From positions 1,364,001 to 1,428,000 of the forward strand of contig NZ_CP035926.1 of NCBI RefSeq assembly GCF_004214815.1: 64,000 nucleotides of DNA, given 5' to 3'. The notes under the pieces are model-generated. The model did no database searches, had not been told where the DNA came from, and saw only the letters and a program-made list of their open reading frames with translations. The stretch is from Aliarcobacter thereius LMG 24486. GTDB taxonomy: Bacteria; Campylobacterota; Campylobacteria; Campylobacterales; Arcobacteraceae. Positions 20,109-28,976 of this stretch are shown here, one piece after another. The translations under genes and the position numbers were made by a program. Numbering within the stretch: the stretch's first letter is position 1; every line of letters starts with the position of its first letter.

Positions 20109-20875
20109 TTTCTAAGCTCTTCTAATTTTATAAAATATAAATGACTTAAATATATCACATAAAAAACTGCCACAAAAAGTGTTATAAATGGAATAGTTGA
20201 TATAAAATAGAGTCCCAAAGTTCTAAGTCTAAAATAGCTTGAATTTTTTGTATAAATTTTTTCATATTCATCTTTACTTAATATTGTTGAAGCTACATCA
20301 AAATTTAATAATTTATGAAAGAAATAATATAAAGGAAGATAAAAAGCTAGTAAATTTATAAGAGGAATAAAATATAAAGGAATAAATAAAATATACAAAA
20401 ACAACATAACAAATATTGCTTTTAAGGTAGTTGTTGTAGCATTAAGAATATTTCCAAAAGCTTTTAGTTCCAAATGTGAATAATATTTTTTATGAAGATT
20501 TCCAACAATTAAAGGAGTCAAAAAACCAATTATTAGTAGTGTAAATATTATAGAGATATGAAAAATAAATATTGTTCCTACTGTATAAAATAAAAACCCA
20601 GCTATCCACGCTGTGATTGAGTATTTAAATATAAAAACAAGAAAATATGTAAACCAAACTGTATAAAATGGTAAATTTTCATCAATTATTATCTCTCCAT
20701 TACTTTGTGCATTTTCTGCAATAAGCTTTAAGCCTTCTATTCCAAAACCTGCAAAAGTAAAAAACATAATATATAAAAGTACCATAGTCAAAATAAGTGG
20801 TACAAGTGCTATTTTAAGCATTGATGAAGAGAAAAAATCTTTTACACTTTTACTTATAAGTTCTATTTCATTCAT
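20105..20875 (-). CDS. EI24-domain membrane protein (CysZ-like)
   Basis: 256 aa when started at the ATG at 20875, which has a strong AAAAGGA site 6 nt upstream. A longer reading from 20908 would overlap the preceding gene by 41 nt and lacks this support. Four or more hydrophobic helices and the closing FRLRTLGLYFISTIPF segment fit the EI24/CysZ family. CysZ is a sulfate permease, but many EI24 proteins are of unknown function. It sits directly after the radical SAM gene (8-nt overlap). Confidence 0.65.
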   Translation of the reverse strand: MNEIELISKSVKDFFSSSMLKIALVPLILTMVLLYIMFFTFAGFGIEGLKLIAENAQSNGEIIIDENLPFYTVWFTYFLVFIFKYSITAWIAGFLFYTVGTIFIFHISIIFTLLIIGFLTPLIVGNLHKKYYSHLELKAFGNILNATTTTLKAIFVMLFLYILFIPLYFIPLINLLAFYLPLYYFFHKLLNFDVASTILSKDEYEKIYTKNSSYFRLRTLGLYFISTIPFITLFVAVFYVIYLSHLYFIKLEELRK

Positions 20876-21761
20876 TTCTATCCTTTTCAAATCTAGTTCT
20901 ATATTCACATTTCTGGCAAAGTTCTTCTACTAAAATATTTTTTTTAAATCCATTTATCATATCTTTTGCTCTATTTGAATTTAAAATCTCTTTTATACTA
21001 TTATTTTCAATATTTCCCAAATTTATACTTGCATCTAAATCTAAACAACAAGGAACAACTGAAGCATTTGACAATATTCCAAAATGAGAACTTAAACCAT
21101 GACAAAAACCACTTTTACTCACTACTTCATTTTTCAAACTTGGCCAAACAAAATATTCATCAAAGTTTATAAATATTTTTCTAGCTACTCTTATGTTTTT
21201 TGGTCTATTTTCATATATCTCATCTATATTTAAATCTAGTTCAAAAAATATATTTAAACTATCAAAAACCTTTTTATTAAACTCTTTTGCACTTTTTTCT
21301 TCATCTAAATTCCAAATCCTAAAATTTATAAAATATTCGTGATTTTTCTCTTGTGCATATTTTACAAAGTTTAAAATTGGTTCTAAATATTCTTGAAAAC
21401 TCTTTTTATGTGAATTTGCATTATATGAATTTAGTGAAAAATTAATCTGCTTTATTGTGCTATTCAATAGCGTTTCATAATGTCTATTTGAAATATTATT
21501 TGCTGTTGTTGTGATATTTACTTTTAGATTATGTTTTTTACTAATATCTAAATACTCATTTAGATTTCCTAGAACTAAGGGATCTCCAACAATATGATAA
21601 GCAAGTTCATTTGTAAACTCTTTTAGCTCAAAATTCAATCTATCAAAAAGCTCTAAATCCATAACTTTGTTTGGGTGCAATTTTGGAGGACAAAAAGTAC
21701 ATTTAAGATTGCAAATATTTGTAAGTTCTATATGAACTTTTCTAAACTTGTTTATCTTCAT
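20868..21761 (-). CDS. Radical SAM / SPASM-type protein
   Basis: 297 aa. The cluster motif CNLKCTFC lies at residues 17-24, followed by HIVGDPLVLGNL and the SAM-binding segments of the barrel. The C-terminus holds further cysteines (CHGLSSHFGIL, VPCCLDLD, CQKCEYR), the arrangement of a SPASM or twitch auxiliary-cluster domain. Such enzymes modify peptides or small molecules. No obvious small peptide substrate is seen next to it. It is 30 bp downstream of the secretin gene. Confidence 0.85.
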   Translation of the reverse strand: MKINKFRKVHIELTNICNLKCTFCPPKLHPNKVMDLELFDRLNFELKEFTNELAYHIVGDPLVLGNLNEYLDISKKHNLKVNITTTANNISNRHYETLLNSTIKQINFSLNSYNANSHKKSFQEYLEPILNFVKYAQEKNHEYFINFRIWNLDEEKSAKEFNKKVFDSLNIFFELDLNIDEIYENRPKNIRVARKIFINFDEYFVWPSLKNEVVSKSGFCHGLSSHFGILSNASVVPCCLDLDASINLGNIENNSIKEILNSNRAKDMINGFKKNILVEELCQKCEYRTRFEKDRNE

Positions 21762-21791
21762 TCCTTTTTTTTGGCTAATTATAACAAATAT

Positions 21792-23258
21792 TCAGAAACT
21801 ATCACTTTGAGGTTCTAATGATTTTAGGAATTTTTGGTATCTTTCTTCTGTTTTTCCTCTATTTGATTCTATTATTTCATCATTTTTTACAAATTTCTCT
21901 TTTTTATATTTTATATTTTCTTGTTCTTTTTCTAAGTTTTCTAAACTTTGAGCTAAAAACTTATCTTCTATATCTTTTAGCTTTGATAGTTTTTCTCTAA
22001 TAAAACTAACTCCTTCATCTTTTGGAACAATATATGGAGTTACAATTACAACTAAATTGCTTTTCTTGTTTTTTGTATATTGATTTCTAAAAAGTGCACC
22101 AATAAATGGAATATCTCCTAAGAAAGGTACTTTATCTTCTAGATTCTCATTTTTATTTTCTATTAAACCACCAATTATTACACTCTCTCCATTGTTTAAA
22201 ATAACACTTGTACTTATCTCTTTTTTTAAAGTATCAGGATTTTCTCCAACTCCTACTGAATTTATTTTCAGTCCTTCTAGTAAAGCATTTATCTCTAAAA
22301 TCACTCTATTTTCTTCTGAAATTCTTGGTTTTACCTTTAGTGTAAGCCCTACATCTTCTCTTTCATAGTTTGATTTACTTGTTCCTCCATCTGTTATGCT
22401 ATTTGAAGTCTGCATTGAGATTTTCTCTCCTACATAAATAAAGCTCTCTTTATTGTTTATTGCTAAAATTGAAGGCTCAGATACAATATCCAAAGCTCCT
22501 TTTTGATTTAAAAGATTTAAACTTGCAGCCAAAGATATTCCACTTTTTAGGTTTTGATTTTTTATATCAATTCCTAAAGCTGAAATTGCACTGTCAATCG
22601 CACTTGAACCACCATTTAATTTTGTGCTCAAAGCTACAATTCCTCCACTTGAACTTGAAGCTGCTGTAAGTCCATAAGAGACTCCTACATTATTTACAAG
22701 TTCATTATTTACTTCTATAATTTTTGCTTCAATATAGACTTGCAATTTCTCTTTATCCAAACTATTTATTAATTTTTCATAGCTTTTAAGTTCTAAAGAG
22801 TTTGCAAATATTATTATTGAGTTTGTTTCATCATTTTTTGTAATAATTGCTTTTTGATTATCTTGTTTTGAAATAAGCTCTTCAAGGATTTTAAATACTG
22901 TTTGCACTTCACTATTTTTTAATTCATATATTAATATCTCTTTTGTAAAATTTGTAGAATTACTTTTTTTAGAAATCTTATAAAAAGAGTTAAAATCTTC
23001 CAAAAAGTACCCTTGTTCTTCTAATATTGCATTTAAAATATTAAATAGTTCAGATTTTTTTATACTATTTGAAGAGATATAATTTATTTCAATATCGAAA
23101 TTTTCACTCATTAATATATCTTTATTTAATATTTGTGAACTTATTTTGATTAACTCATTTAACTTTAGCTTTGAAAAGTTTATATTTATCTCTTCTGCAA
23201 AAAGATGAGATTTTATAAAAATATTTACATAAATAAAAAGTAGTACTAAATTCTTCAA
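21792..23258 (-). CDS. Secretin (GspD/PilQ/MshL superfamily)
   Basis: 488 aa outer-membrane secretion pore. It has a signal peptide, an STN-like N0 domain (about 25-80), an N1-like domain (about 105-170), and the C-terminal secretin core with VEAKIIEVN-type start (here IEAKIIEVN), GLTLKVKPRI and the closing VPFLGDIPFIGALFR, followed by a charged tail. It is shorter than classical GspD and closest in layout to MshL/PilQ-type proteins. No ATPase, platform protein or pseudopilin is adjacent, so it is an orphan here. Confidence 0.88.
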   Translation of the reverse strand: MKNLVLLFIYVNIFIKSHLFAEEININFSKLKLNELIKISSQILNKDILMSENFDIEINYISSNSIKKSELFNILNAILEEQGYFLEDFNSFYKISKKSNSTNFTKEILIYELKNSEVQTVFKILEELISKQDNQKAIITKNDETNSIIIFANSLELKSYEKLINSLDKEKLQVYIEAKIIEVNNELVNNVGVSYGLTAASSSSGGIVALSTKLNGGSSAIDSAISALGIDIKNQNLKSGISLAASLNLLNQKGALDIVSEPSILAINNKESFIYVGEKISMQTSNSITDGGTSKSNYEREDVGLTLKVKPRISEENRVILEINALLEGLKINSVGVGENPDTLKKEISTSVILNNGESVIIGGLIENKNENLEDKVPFLGDIPFIGALFRNQYTKNKKSNLVVIVTPYIVPKDEGVSFIREKLSKLKDIEDKFLAQSLENLEKEQENIKYKKEKFVKNDEIIESNRGKTEERYQKFLKSLEPQSDSF

Positions 23259-23345
23259 AATTTCCCCCTAAATTAAAAAGAAAAGCTTTATATGATAGCT
23301 AAAAAAGAGTTTTTTGCAAATGAAAATTAAGTTAAATTTTATTTT

Positions 23346-23353
23346 GTTATAAT
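23346..23353 (+). promoter_or_regulatory. Extended -10 promoter of the Nudix gene
   Basis: TGTTATAAT (23345-23353) is an extended -10 about 28 bp before the Nudix start. No clear -35 is seen, which is usual in epsilonproteobacteria. Confidence 0.55.
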
Positions 23354-23380
23354 TGAACTATAAAATATTTAAGGTAAAAA

Positions 23381-24151
23381 ATGAAATCAAGTATTGAGTA
23401 TATTGCAAATTTTAAAACAACTATTGATCCTTACAATGGAGTAACTATTGATAAAGATAGTTATTCATCTTTAGTAGATGATTTTGAAAAAAACATAAAA
23501 CTTTTAATAGAAGATACAAAAAATAATAAAAATTTAATCTGGATATATGTAGATATAAAAAACTCTCATCTTATTCCAATTCTTACAAATCTTGGATTCA
23601 CTTTTCATACCTGCTTTAAAGAGTATTTAATGCTTGTAAAAGTTTTAAAAGAGGGAGCAATTGTACCAAACTTGGCAAATCATACTTTAGGAGTTGGTGC
23701 TGTTGTTATAAATAGTAAAAATGAGATTCTTTTAATAAAAGAGCAATTAAGAGATCAATTTTTTAAACTTCCAGGTGGGCATGTTGATGATGCTGAAATG
23801 ATTTCAAGTGCTTTAAGCAGAGAAGTATATGAAGAGACTGGAATTGTAGCTGAACTTGAAAAAGTTATCTCTTTGGGTCATTTTTATCCTCATCAATTTG
23901 GGAAATCAAATTTTTATATACTTTGTTTGGCAAAAGCAAAAAGTAGTAAAATAGAAATAAAAGATAAAGCTGAAATAAAAGAGGCTATTTGGTTGAATAT
24001 TGATGAAATGTTTAAAAAAGATGATATTCATCTTTACACAAAAACTATCGTAAAATCTGCACTAAATGAAGCTGGTTTATATAAAGCACAAACTCCTATT
24101 TTATTGCATATTAAAAACGAATTTGAACTATATTTTTTGAACTACACATAA
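23381..24151 (+). CDS. Nudix hydrolase with an N-terminal extension
   Basis: 256 aa. The Nudix box runs over about 131-153 with all key residues (G-x5-E-x7-REVYEETG). The first ~100 residues form a separate domain preceding the TLGVGAVVIN start of the Nudix fold, an arrangement seen in NUDT6-like proteins. It hydrolyses a nucleoside diphosphate derivative of unknown identity. It is transcribed away from the secretin run from its own promoter. Confidence 0.85.
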   Translation: MKSSIEYIANFKTTIDPYNGVTIDKDSYSSLVDDFEKNIKLLIEDTKNNKNLIWIYVDIKNSHLIPILTNLGFTFHTCFKEYLMLVKVLKEGAIVPNLANHTLGVGAVVINSKNEILLIKEQLRDQFFKLPGGHVDDAEMISSALSREVYEETGIVAELEKVISLGHFYPHQFGKSNFYILCLAKAKSSKIEIKDKAEIKEAIWLNIDEMFKKDDIHLYTKTIVKSALNEAGLYKAQTPILLHIKNEFELYFLNYT

Positions 24152-24198
24152 ACTACACACAAAGAAAGTAATATTTTAGGCAAAAAAGGATCTAAAAT

Positions 24199-24627
24199 AT
24201 GAAAAAAACTATTTTTTCTCTACTACTATTATCAAATTTCATTTTTGCCATGGAAAATAAAACAATGACTGTTTTTAAATCTCCTTATTGTGGTTGCTGT
24301 ACAGAGTGGATAGATATTATGAAAAAAGAAGGCTTTAATATAAAAGCAATAAACACAAATGATGTAAATACAATAAAACAAAAAGCTGGTTTACAAGCTG
24401 GACAAGCTTCTTGTCATACAGCTTTTGTAGATGGATATGTAGTTGAAGGTCATGTAAATTATAGTGCAATCAAAAGAATGCTTGAAGAAAAGCCAGATAT
24501 TATAGGAATTACAGTTCCTGGAATGCCAATTGGAAGTCCTGGAATGGAACAAGATAATATAAAAGAGCCTTATGATATTTTATATATAAATAAAGATGGG
24601 ACAACTGGAGTTTATGAATCTCATTAA
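24199..24627 (+). CDS. DUF411 periplasmic metal-binding-like protein
   Basis: 142 aa with an N-terminal signal peptide (cleavage after about residue 18). The DUF411 signature is clear: YCGCCTEW, the SCHTAFVDGYVVEGHV segment and GITVPGMPIGSPGME. Members are linked to copper or other metal handling. The AAAAGGA site lies 8 nt before the ATG. It stands just before a degraded two-component and TonB-receptor region. Confidence 0.85.
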   Translation: MKKTIFSLLLLSNFIFAMENKTMTVFKSPYCGCCTEWIDIMKKEGFNIKAINTNDVNTIKQKAGLQAGQASCHTAFVDGYVVEGHVNYSAIKRMLEEKPDIIGITVPGMPIGSPGMEQDNIKEPYDILYINKDGTTGVYESH

Positions 24628-24631
24628 AAGA

Positions 24632-25096
24632 TTAAACTTTAAGTAAGAAAACAACTCCATCTTCTATATTTTGAGCTTTTATTTCTCCTTTAAAGTGAGT
24701 TTCAATTATCATTTTTGACATATAAAGCCCTATTCCACTACCTTTATCTTTTGTAGTGAAATAGGGATCAAAAATCAGTTCAGAATATTTCTTATCTATT
24801 CCTCCAGCATTATCAAAAACTTTTAATATTGATTTTTCTTCTTCTAAATCTAAAACTATTTTTATTTTTGGTTCTTCTATTTTGTTAAGTATTAAAGCAT
24901 CTTTTGAATTTGTTATAAGATTTAAAACTACTTGTGAATAGTCATTTTTATAAGAGTTTATCTCTTTATCTTTTATGATTTCAAACTCTATATCTATCTT
25001 TTTATCTTCTAATATTGCTTTCATTATATAAATTGCTTTATTTATTGCTTCACTTATTAAAAAAATGGATTTTTGTTTATTTGGTTTATAAAAATC
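24632..25096 (-). pseudogene. Sensor histidine kinase, only the C-terminal ATPase region left
   Basis: The reading frame holds an HATPase_c domain: N box NLITNSKDALI, G1 DNAGGID and G2 GSGIGLYMSK. It stays open upstream of the internal Met at 25024 through FYKPNKQKSIFLISEAINKAI, typical kinase sequence, and then stops being kinase-like at about 25090-25096. The dimerisation, sensor and transmembrane parts are gone. The cut coincides with the point where an opposite-strand TonB-receptor fragment begins, so a deletion removed both 5' portions. Confidence 0.8.
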
Positions 25097-25307
25097 TGTA
25101 AAATTAGGAAATGGTACAACTAAAATTACTCAAGATGCTTTTGTAACTACTGATTTAATGGCTGGATATAAAGCAAGTAGAAATTTAGATTTTCAATTAA
25201 ATGTAAATAATTTATTTGATAAAAAATATTATGATGGAATTGGAGCAAACTCTATGGTTTATGGAGAGCCTAGTAATATAAATTTCAATATGAAATATCA
25301 ATTTTAA
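25092..25307 (+). pseudogene. TonB-dependent receptor, C-terminal fragment
   Basis: About 71 codons encode KLGNGTTKITQDAFVTTDLM, then FQLNVNNLFDKKYYDG and end in INFNMKYQF, the last beta strands and terminal Phe of a siderophore receptor barrel. A stop codon lies directly upstream in frame and no start or plug domain exists. It precedes the PepSY iron-uptake operon, so the missing receptor was probably the partner of those genes. Confidence 0.85.
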
Positions 25308-25323
25308 CTGAGAAAATTTAGAA

Positions 25324-25358
25324 TTATGTCCGTTTTTATTAAATCTTTTTATCTTATA
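25324..25358 (+). promoter_or_regulatory. Candidate FecI-type (ECF sigma) promoter of the PepSY operon
   Basis: TTATGTCCG (25324-25332), 20 nt, then CTTATA (25353-25358), 53 nt before the PepSY start. The same two elements with 19-nt spacing lie 54 nt before the intact TonB receptor gene at 61964. The GC-containing TGTCCG is unusual in this AT-rich DNA. The promoter role is an inference. Confidence 0.55.
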
Positions 25359-25411
25359 GACTGATATAGATTATTAAAATTATTTTTTATTATAAAGGAG
25401 TTAAATAAATT

Positions 25412-26989
25412 ATGATATTAAAAAAAGAAGAAGAAGAAAAACTTTTTAAACAAATGTTACAACGAGTTCACGTTGTAACTGGGATAAGTTTTTCTTTACT
25501 TATGTATATAGCAGTATTTTTTGGAATTTTTGCTATTTTGCTTCCTTATATTCAAGTTTGGGAAAAGCCTTCACGACATTTTAAAATGGCAGATATAACA
25601 ACAATTAACTATGGAGCGATGATAGACCCAGTTTTAGCAGATAAAGAATATCCAAAAGTAAATCCAATTACTATTACATTTCCAGGATATATGAATGATC
25701 CTGCATTAAAAATAAGCACACAATTTGTAAAAACAAAAATATTTAATCCAAATACTTTAGAAGAAGTAGAAAATGAAGGTGATTTATCAGAACTTGCTTG
25801 GTTTTTAAATACTATGCACTATGGAAGACCTTTTAAAGATTTTGGTCTTTTAACTTTTGGTTTTATGGCTGTTGGAGTTATGTTTTTGGTGATTGGTGGA
25901 GTATATTTAGTATTTAAAATAAATTATAAAAACAATGCCCGAACCAAAGCTAGTAAATTCTCAAAATGGCATAGAAAGATATTTATTTGGGTATTTGCAC
26001 CTTTTATAATAATTACTCTAACAGGAGCTCTTTTAAATATAGGTTATAAAGGTTCAGCACCAATGACTTATATTGCTTCAAAAGGAGATACTCATGAAAT
26101 TTGGGACTTAACAGGTCCTGTTTTATTTCCTCAACAAGAAAGATTAGAATTAAAAAACAATCTTGTGCAAATGCTTCCTATAAACGAACTTCTTAAAATT
26201 GCAAAAGATATAGCACCTCAAATTGATTTTCAAAGAGTTAGAATAACAAATTGGAATGATAGTAGTGCAATAGCAAAATTTGAAGGATACAATCCATATA
26301 TGCCTTTTTTAAATGGTATTTCAAACAAACCATATCTTACTTTAAGTGGTGCTGATGGTAGTTTAATTCATCAACAAAAAGTTTTGGATAAGCATTGGAG
26401 TGGAATTTTTTACGATAGTATATATTTCTTACACTTTTTATTTGGTGTTGATACATTTACTAGGTTTTTTATTCTTACTCTAATGACTTTTGCTATATTT
26501 GCAATAGGTTTTGGAAACTTATTATATTTAGAGAAAAAATCAAGAAAATTCTCAAATGAAAATAATATTTATCAAGGATATGGGAAATTATCATTAGCAG
26601 TTATGATTGGGGTAATTCCTGCTACTGGATTATTGTTTGTTTTACAATGGTTATTACCATTTCATTTAGAAGATAGAGTTTTAATTCAAAAAGGTCTATT
26701 TGCAACTTTTTGGATAGCAACTTTAACTTGGAGTTTTTATAGATTAAACTCTTATAAAACAGCAAAAGAGTTTTTATATATTGGTGGAGTTTTATTTATT
26801 CTTAGCCCTATAATTCACTTTATAAATAGTGGGTTTACTCCTATTGAATTGTATTCTTCAAAACTTTATACGATTTTGTCAGTTGATATTGCACTATTTA
26901 TTTTTGGTTTAATTTTATTAATACTTGCAAAAAAACTACCAACAAGAAAATATGATATTGATAAATTTTTATTAAAAGGTAAAGAATGA
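25412..26989 (+). CDS. PepSY-associated transmembrane protein (iron-uptake type)
   Basis: 525 aa. It has an N-terminal helix (about 20-42), periplasmic PepSY-like segments, and helices near 150, 195, 345, 385 and the C-terminus, with LTFGFMAVGVMFLVIGGVYL and KWHRKIFIWVFAPF typical of the PepSY_TM family. Such proteins accompany TonB receptors and may reduce or release iron from siderophores in the periplasm. It begins an operon with the next two genes (4-nt overlap with the first). Confidence 0.85.
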   Translation: MILKKEEEEKLFKQMLQRVHVVTGISFSLLMYIAVFFGIFAILLPYIQVWEKPSRHFKMADITTINYGAMIDPVLADKEYPKVNPITITFPGYMNDPALKISTQFVKTKIFNPNTLEEVENEGDLSELAWFLNTMHYGRPFKDFGLLTFGFMAVGVMFLVIGGVYLVFKINYKNNARTKASKFSKWHRKIFIWVFAPFIIITLTGALLNIGYKGSAPMTYIASKGDTHEIWDLTGPVLFPQQERLELKNNLVQMLPINELLKIAKDIAPQIDFQRVRITNWNDSSAIAKFEGYNPYMPFLNGISNKPYLTLSGADGSLIHQQKVLDKHWSGIFYDSIYFLHFLFGVDTFTRFFILTLMTFAIFAIGFGNLLYLEKKSRKFSNENNIYQGYGKLSLAVMIGVIPATGLLFVLQWLLPFHLEDRVLIQKGLFATFWIATLTWSFYRLNSYKTAKEFLYIGGVLFILSPIIHFINSGFTPIELYSSKLYTILSVDIALFIFGLILLILAKKLPTRKYDIDKFLLKGKE

Positions 26990-27291
26990 AACAGTATATA
27001 AATAATCTAAAAATAGTAGAAAAAAGTGGTAAAAAAATAGGATTATTTAGAACTATTTGTTCTATATTTGGTGGACTTCTTCTTGCATATTTAGGAATGA
27101 CTCTTTTAGTATTTATTATTCCTGGAAGTGCTGGAGAATCTATTGTTGTTCCATTATTATTAAATACTTTTGCTTGGGCAAGTGTTGCACTTTGGATATC
27201 TTTATCAAAATCAAAATATATAGCACTATTAAGATGCACTATTCCAAGCTTAATATTTTCAATAATTTTAATAATACTTTATAACATTTAA
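26986..27291 (+). CDS. Small membrane protein, DUF3649-like
   Basis: 101 aa with three hydrophobic helices (GGLLLAYLGMTLLVFII, a middle one around LLLNTFAWASVALWI, and a C-terminal one). Length and the glycine-rich first helix recall DUF3649 proteins found with PepSY iron-uptake genes. The start overlaps the PepSY stop (ATGA), so the two are coupled. Confidence 0.65.
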   Translation: MKQYINNLKIVEKSGKKIGLFRTICSIFGGLLLAYLGMTLLVFIIPGSAGESIVVPLLLNTFAWASVALWISLSKSKYIALLRCTIPSLIFSIILIILYNI

Positions 27292-27302
27292 GGAGAAATA
27301 AT

Positions 27303-27794
27303 ATGTTAAAAAAAATATTTATACTTTTTGCTTTAGTAGGAAACTTATTTGCTCATGATGAGTTAATATTAGAAATAGTAGATAATAAAAATAACACAAT
27401 TACAATAATTGGAAATGAAGAGCATAATCAAGGTTTAGCAGGAGCTTTAATAAGAATTGAGTCTTTAATAAGTGGTGATGTTTTATTTAAACAAAGACTT
27501 CCTAAAGAGAGTAAATTGACTATTGATATTCCAAAAGAGCCATATCAAGTTGTTCTTGATGCAGAGTTTGAAGTTTTAGTGGAAAAAGGTATTGCTCCAC
27601 TAGAAGGTTTCAAAAAAGAACATATGATAAAAGCTGATGAAGTTTTAGCAAAACTATCAAAAGAAAAACACGATGAACATGAGTGGGATACTCTTACAAT
27701 AATATTTTTTATTTTAGCACTCTTACTCTTTTTATTTACAATATTTCTTAGCAATAAAAATACGAATAAAATTATAGAAAATATAAGAAAATAG
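27303..27794 (+). CDS. Exported protein with a C-terminal membrane anchor, function unknown
   Basis: 163 aa. It has a signal peptide of about 17 residues, a periplasmic domain, a His/Glu-rich stretch (KEKHDEHEW) and a C-terminal helix near 137-153 ending in a basic tail. The AAGGAG site is strong. It is the third gene of the PepSY operon and a terminator follows. The His/Asp-rich part could bind metal, which is only a guess. Confidence 0.7.
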   Translation: MLKKIFILFALVGNLFAHDELILEIVDNKNNTITIIGNEEHNQGLAGALIRIESLISGDVLFKQRLPKESKLTIDIPKEPYQVVLDAEFEVLVEKGIAPLEGFKKEHMIKADEVLAKLSKEKHDEHEWDTLTIIFFILALLLFLFTIFLSNKNTNKIIENIRK

Positions 27795-27800
27795 TTTTAA

Positions 27801-27824
27801 AAGAAGAAAATAGTATTTCTTCTT
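27801..27824 (+). terminator. Terminator of the PepSY operon
   Basis: AAGAAGAAA (27801-27809), 6-nt loop, TTTCTTCTT (27816-27824). Confidence 0.5.
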
Positions 27825-27886
27825 TCTATTTATAAATATAACTTGTGTTAAAATCCGCCCTTTAAACTATATTTTAAAGGTATTTT

Positions 27887-28291
27887 GTGTCTATTTTTGC
27901 TTTACAATTTTTAGCTGGTGGTTTTCTTGATGAAGATTTAATTCATTTTAATAAAAACTTTGATGATTGGTGTGTTCAGTTTAAAACTTATGAAGATGCT
28001 ATGAAAACACTCAAAACATTGGATAAACAAGATTCTATTGATATTGTAGAGATAACTCCTCTTTCTTATCCAAAATATTTTTTTAAATCTATTCAAGGTA
28101 CAGTTTATACTACAAGACAAATTGAAGATAAAATTATTTGTGTTGTTGAGCCATTTATTGGTTCTAGTTTTAGAATTCTAATATGTGATTTAAAAACAAA
28201 AAATATCAAACAAACAAAAACTTTGTATAAAACTATTCCAAGTGTTGAAGCTGCTTTTGCAAACTTTAAAGAAGAGCTCAAAGAGTTTTAA
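27887..28291 (+). CDS. Conserved hypothetical protein
   Basis: 134 aa from a GTG start with AAAGG 6 nt upstream and a TTAAAAT -10-like sequence about 30 bp before. No signal peptide or membrane segment and no family recognised. It is a small soluble protein with mixed alpha/beta character. It stands alone between two terminators. Confidence 0.65.
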   Translation: MSIFALQFLAGGFLDEDLIHFNKNFDDWCVQFKTYEDAMKTLKTLDKQDSIDIVEITPLSYPKYFFKSIQGTVYTTRQIEDKIICVVEPFIGSSFRILICDLKTKNIKQTKTLYKTIPSVEAAFANFKEELKEF

Positions 28292-28300
28292 AACTCTTTG
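28279..28300. terminator. Bidirectional terminator
   Basis: Perfect palindrome CAAAGAGTTTT / AAAACTCTTTG, overlapping the stop codon of the upstream gene and lying 12 bp from the end of the converging Sel1 gene. Confidence 0.65.
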
Positions 28301-28311
28301 AATATATTTTA

Positions 28312-28824
28312 CTAAAAACCTTGTTTATCTAAATCTTCATAAGCACTACAAGCATCTTCAAGTCCATTATTACAAGCTTTTTTATACCATTGTTTAGCTA
28401 GAGTTTTATCCTCTTTTACACCTTCAGCATTTTCATACATAATTCCTAAATTAAACTCTGCACTATTGTATTTTTGTGCTGCTGCTTTTTCCCACCAATA
28501 CTTAGCTTTTTCATAATCTTGTTTAGTAGCAATTCCCTCAACATATATAAGCCCTAAATTATATTGAGAATCAGCATCTCCACGATTTGCTGCTTTTTCA
28601 TATAGTTCTATAGCTTTTTCATAGTTTTTTGCTACACCTTTTCCATCATAGTAAAAAAGTCCTAAATAAAATTGAGCATTTATATCTCCACTTTTTTCTA
28701 ACTCTTCAAATAGTTTAAATGCTTTATCATAATCAGCTTTTGCAAAAGCATCAAATGCATCATCAAAGCTTGTCCCAAATACTAAATTTACAAACAAACT
28801 TAAACTTATTAATAGTTTTTTCAT
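28312..28824 (-). CDS. Exported Sel1-repeat protein (Hcp-like)
   Basis: 170 aa with a signal peptide (about 1-18) and three Sel1/TPR-like repeats (AQFYLGLFYYDGKGV, SQYNLGLIYVEGIA, AEFNLGIMYENAEGV). The last repeat ends in a Cys pair (CNNGLEDAC) as in Helicobacter cysteine-rich proteins, though only one pair is present. It probably acts in periplasmic protein interactions. A -10-like TAGAAT (28871-28876 on the minus strand) precedes it. It appears to be the last chromosomal gene before the mobile element. Confidence 0.82.
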   Translation of the reverse strand: MKKLLISLSLFVNLVFGTSFDDAFDAFAKADYDKAFKLFEELEKSGDINAQFYLGLFYYDGKGVAKNYEKAIELYEKAANRGDADSQYNLGLIYVEGIATKQDYEKAKYWWEKAAAQKYNSAEFNLGIMYENAEGVKEDKTLAKQWYKKACNNGLEDACSAYEDLDKQGF

Positions 28825-28907
28825 ATTATTCCTTTAATTACATAATTTATTTAAAAAAATAAAAGGCTGGAATTCTACAATTTAACTCATAAAAGAAAAT
28901 TAAATAA

Positions 28908-28929
28908 AAGGTAGAGAATTCTAACATCT
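28908..28929. other. Candidate left attachment site (degenerate tRNA-Sec 3' copy)
   Basis: AAGGTAGAG and following bases match 18 of 22 positions of the tRNA-Sec T-arm/acceptor segment at 35051-35072. Caution: a related stretch occurs at 28856-28895, and on the minus strand both contain TAGAAT, so this could instead be a promoter duplication. Confidence 0.3.
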
Positions 28930-28976
28930 AGCATAAAACCTTCATTTGTAGATGCTTATTTAAAATGAAAATACTA

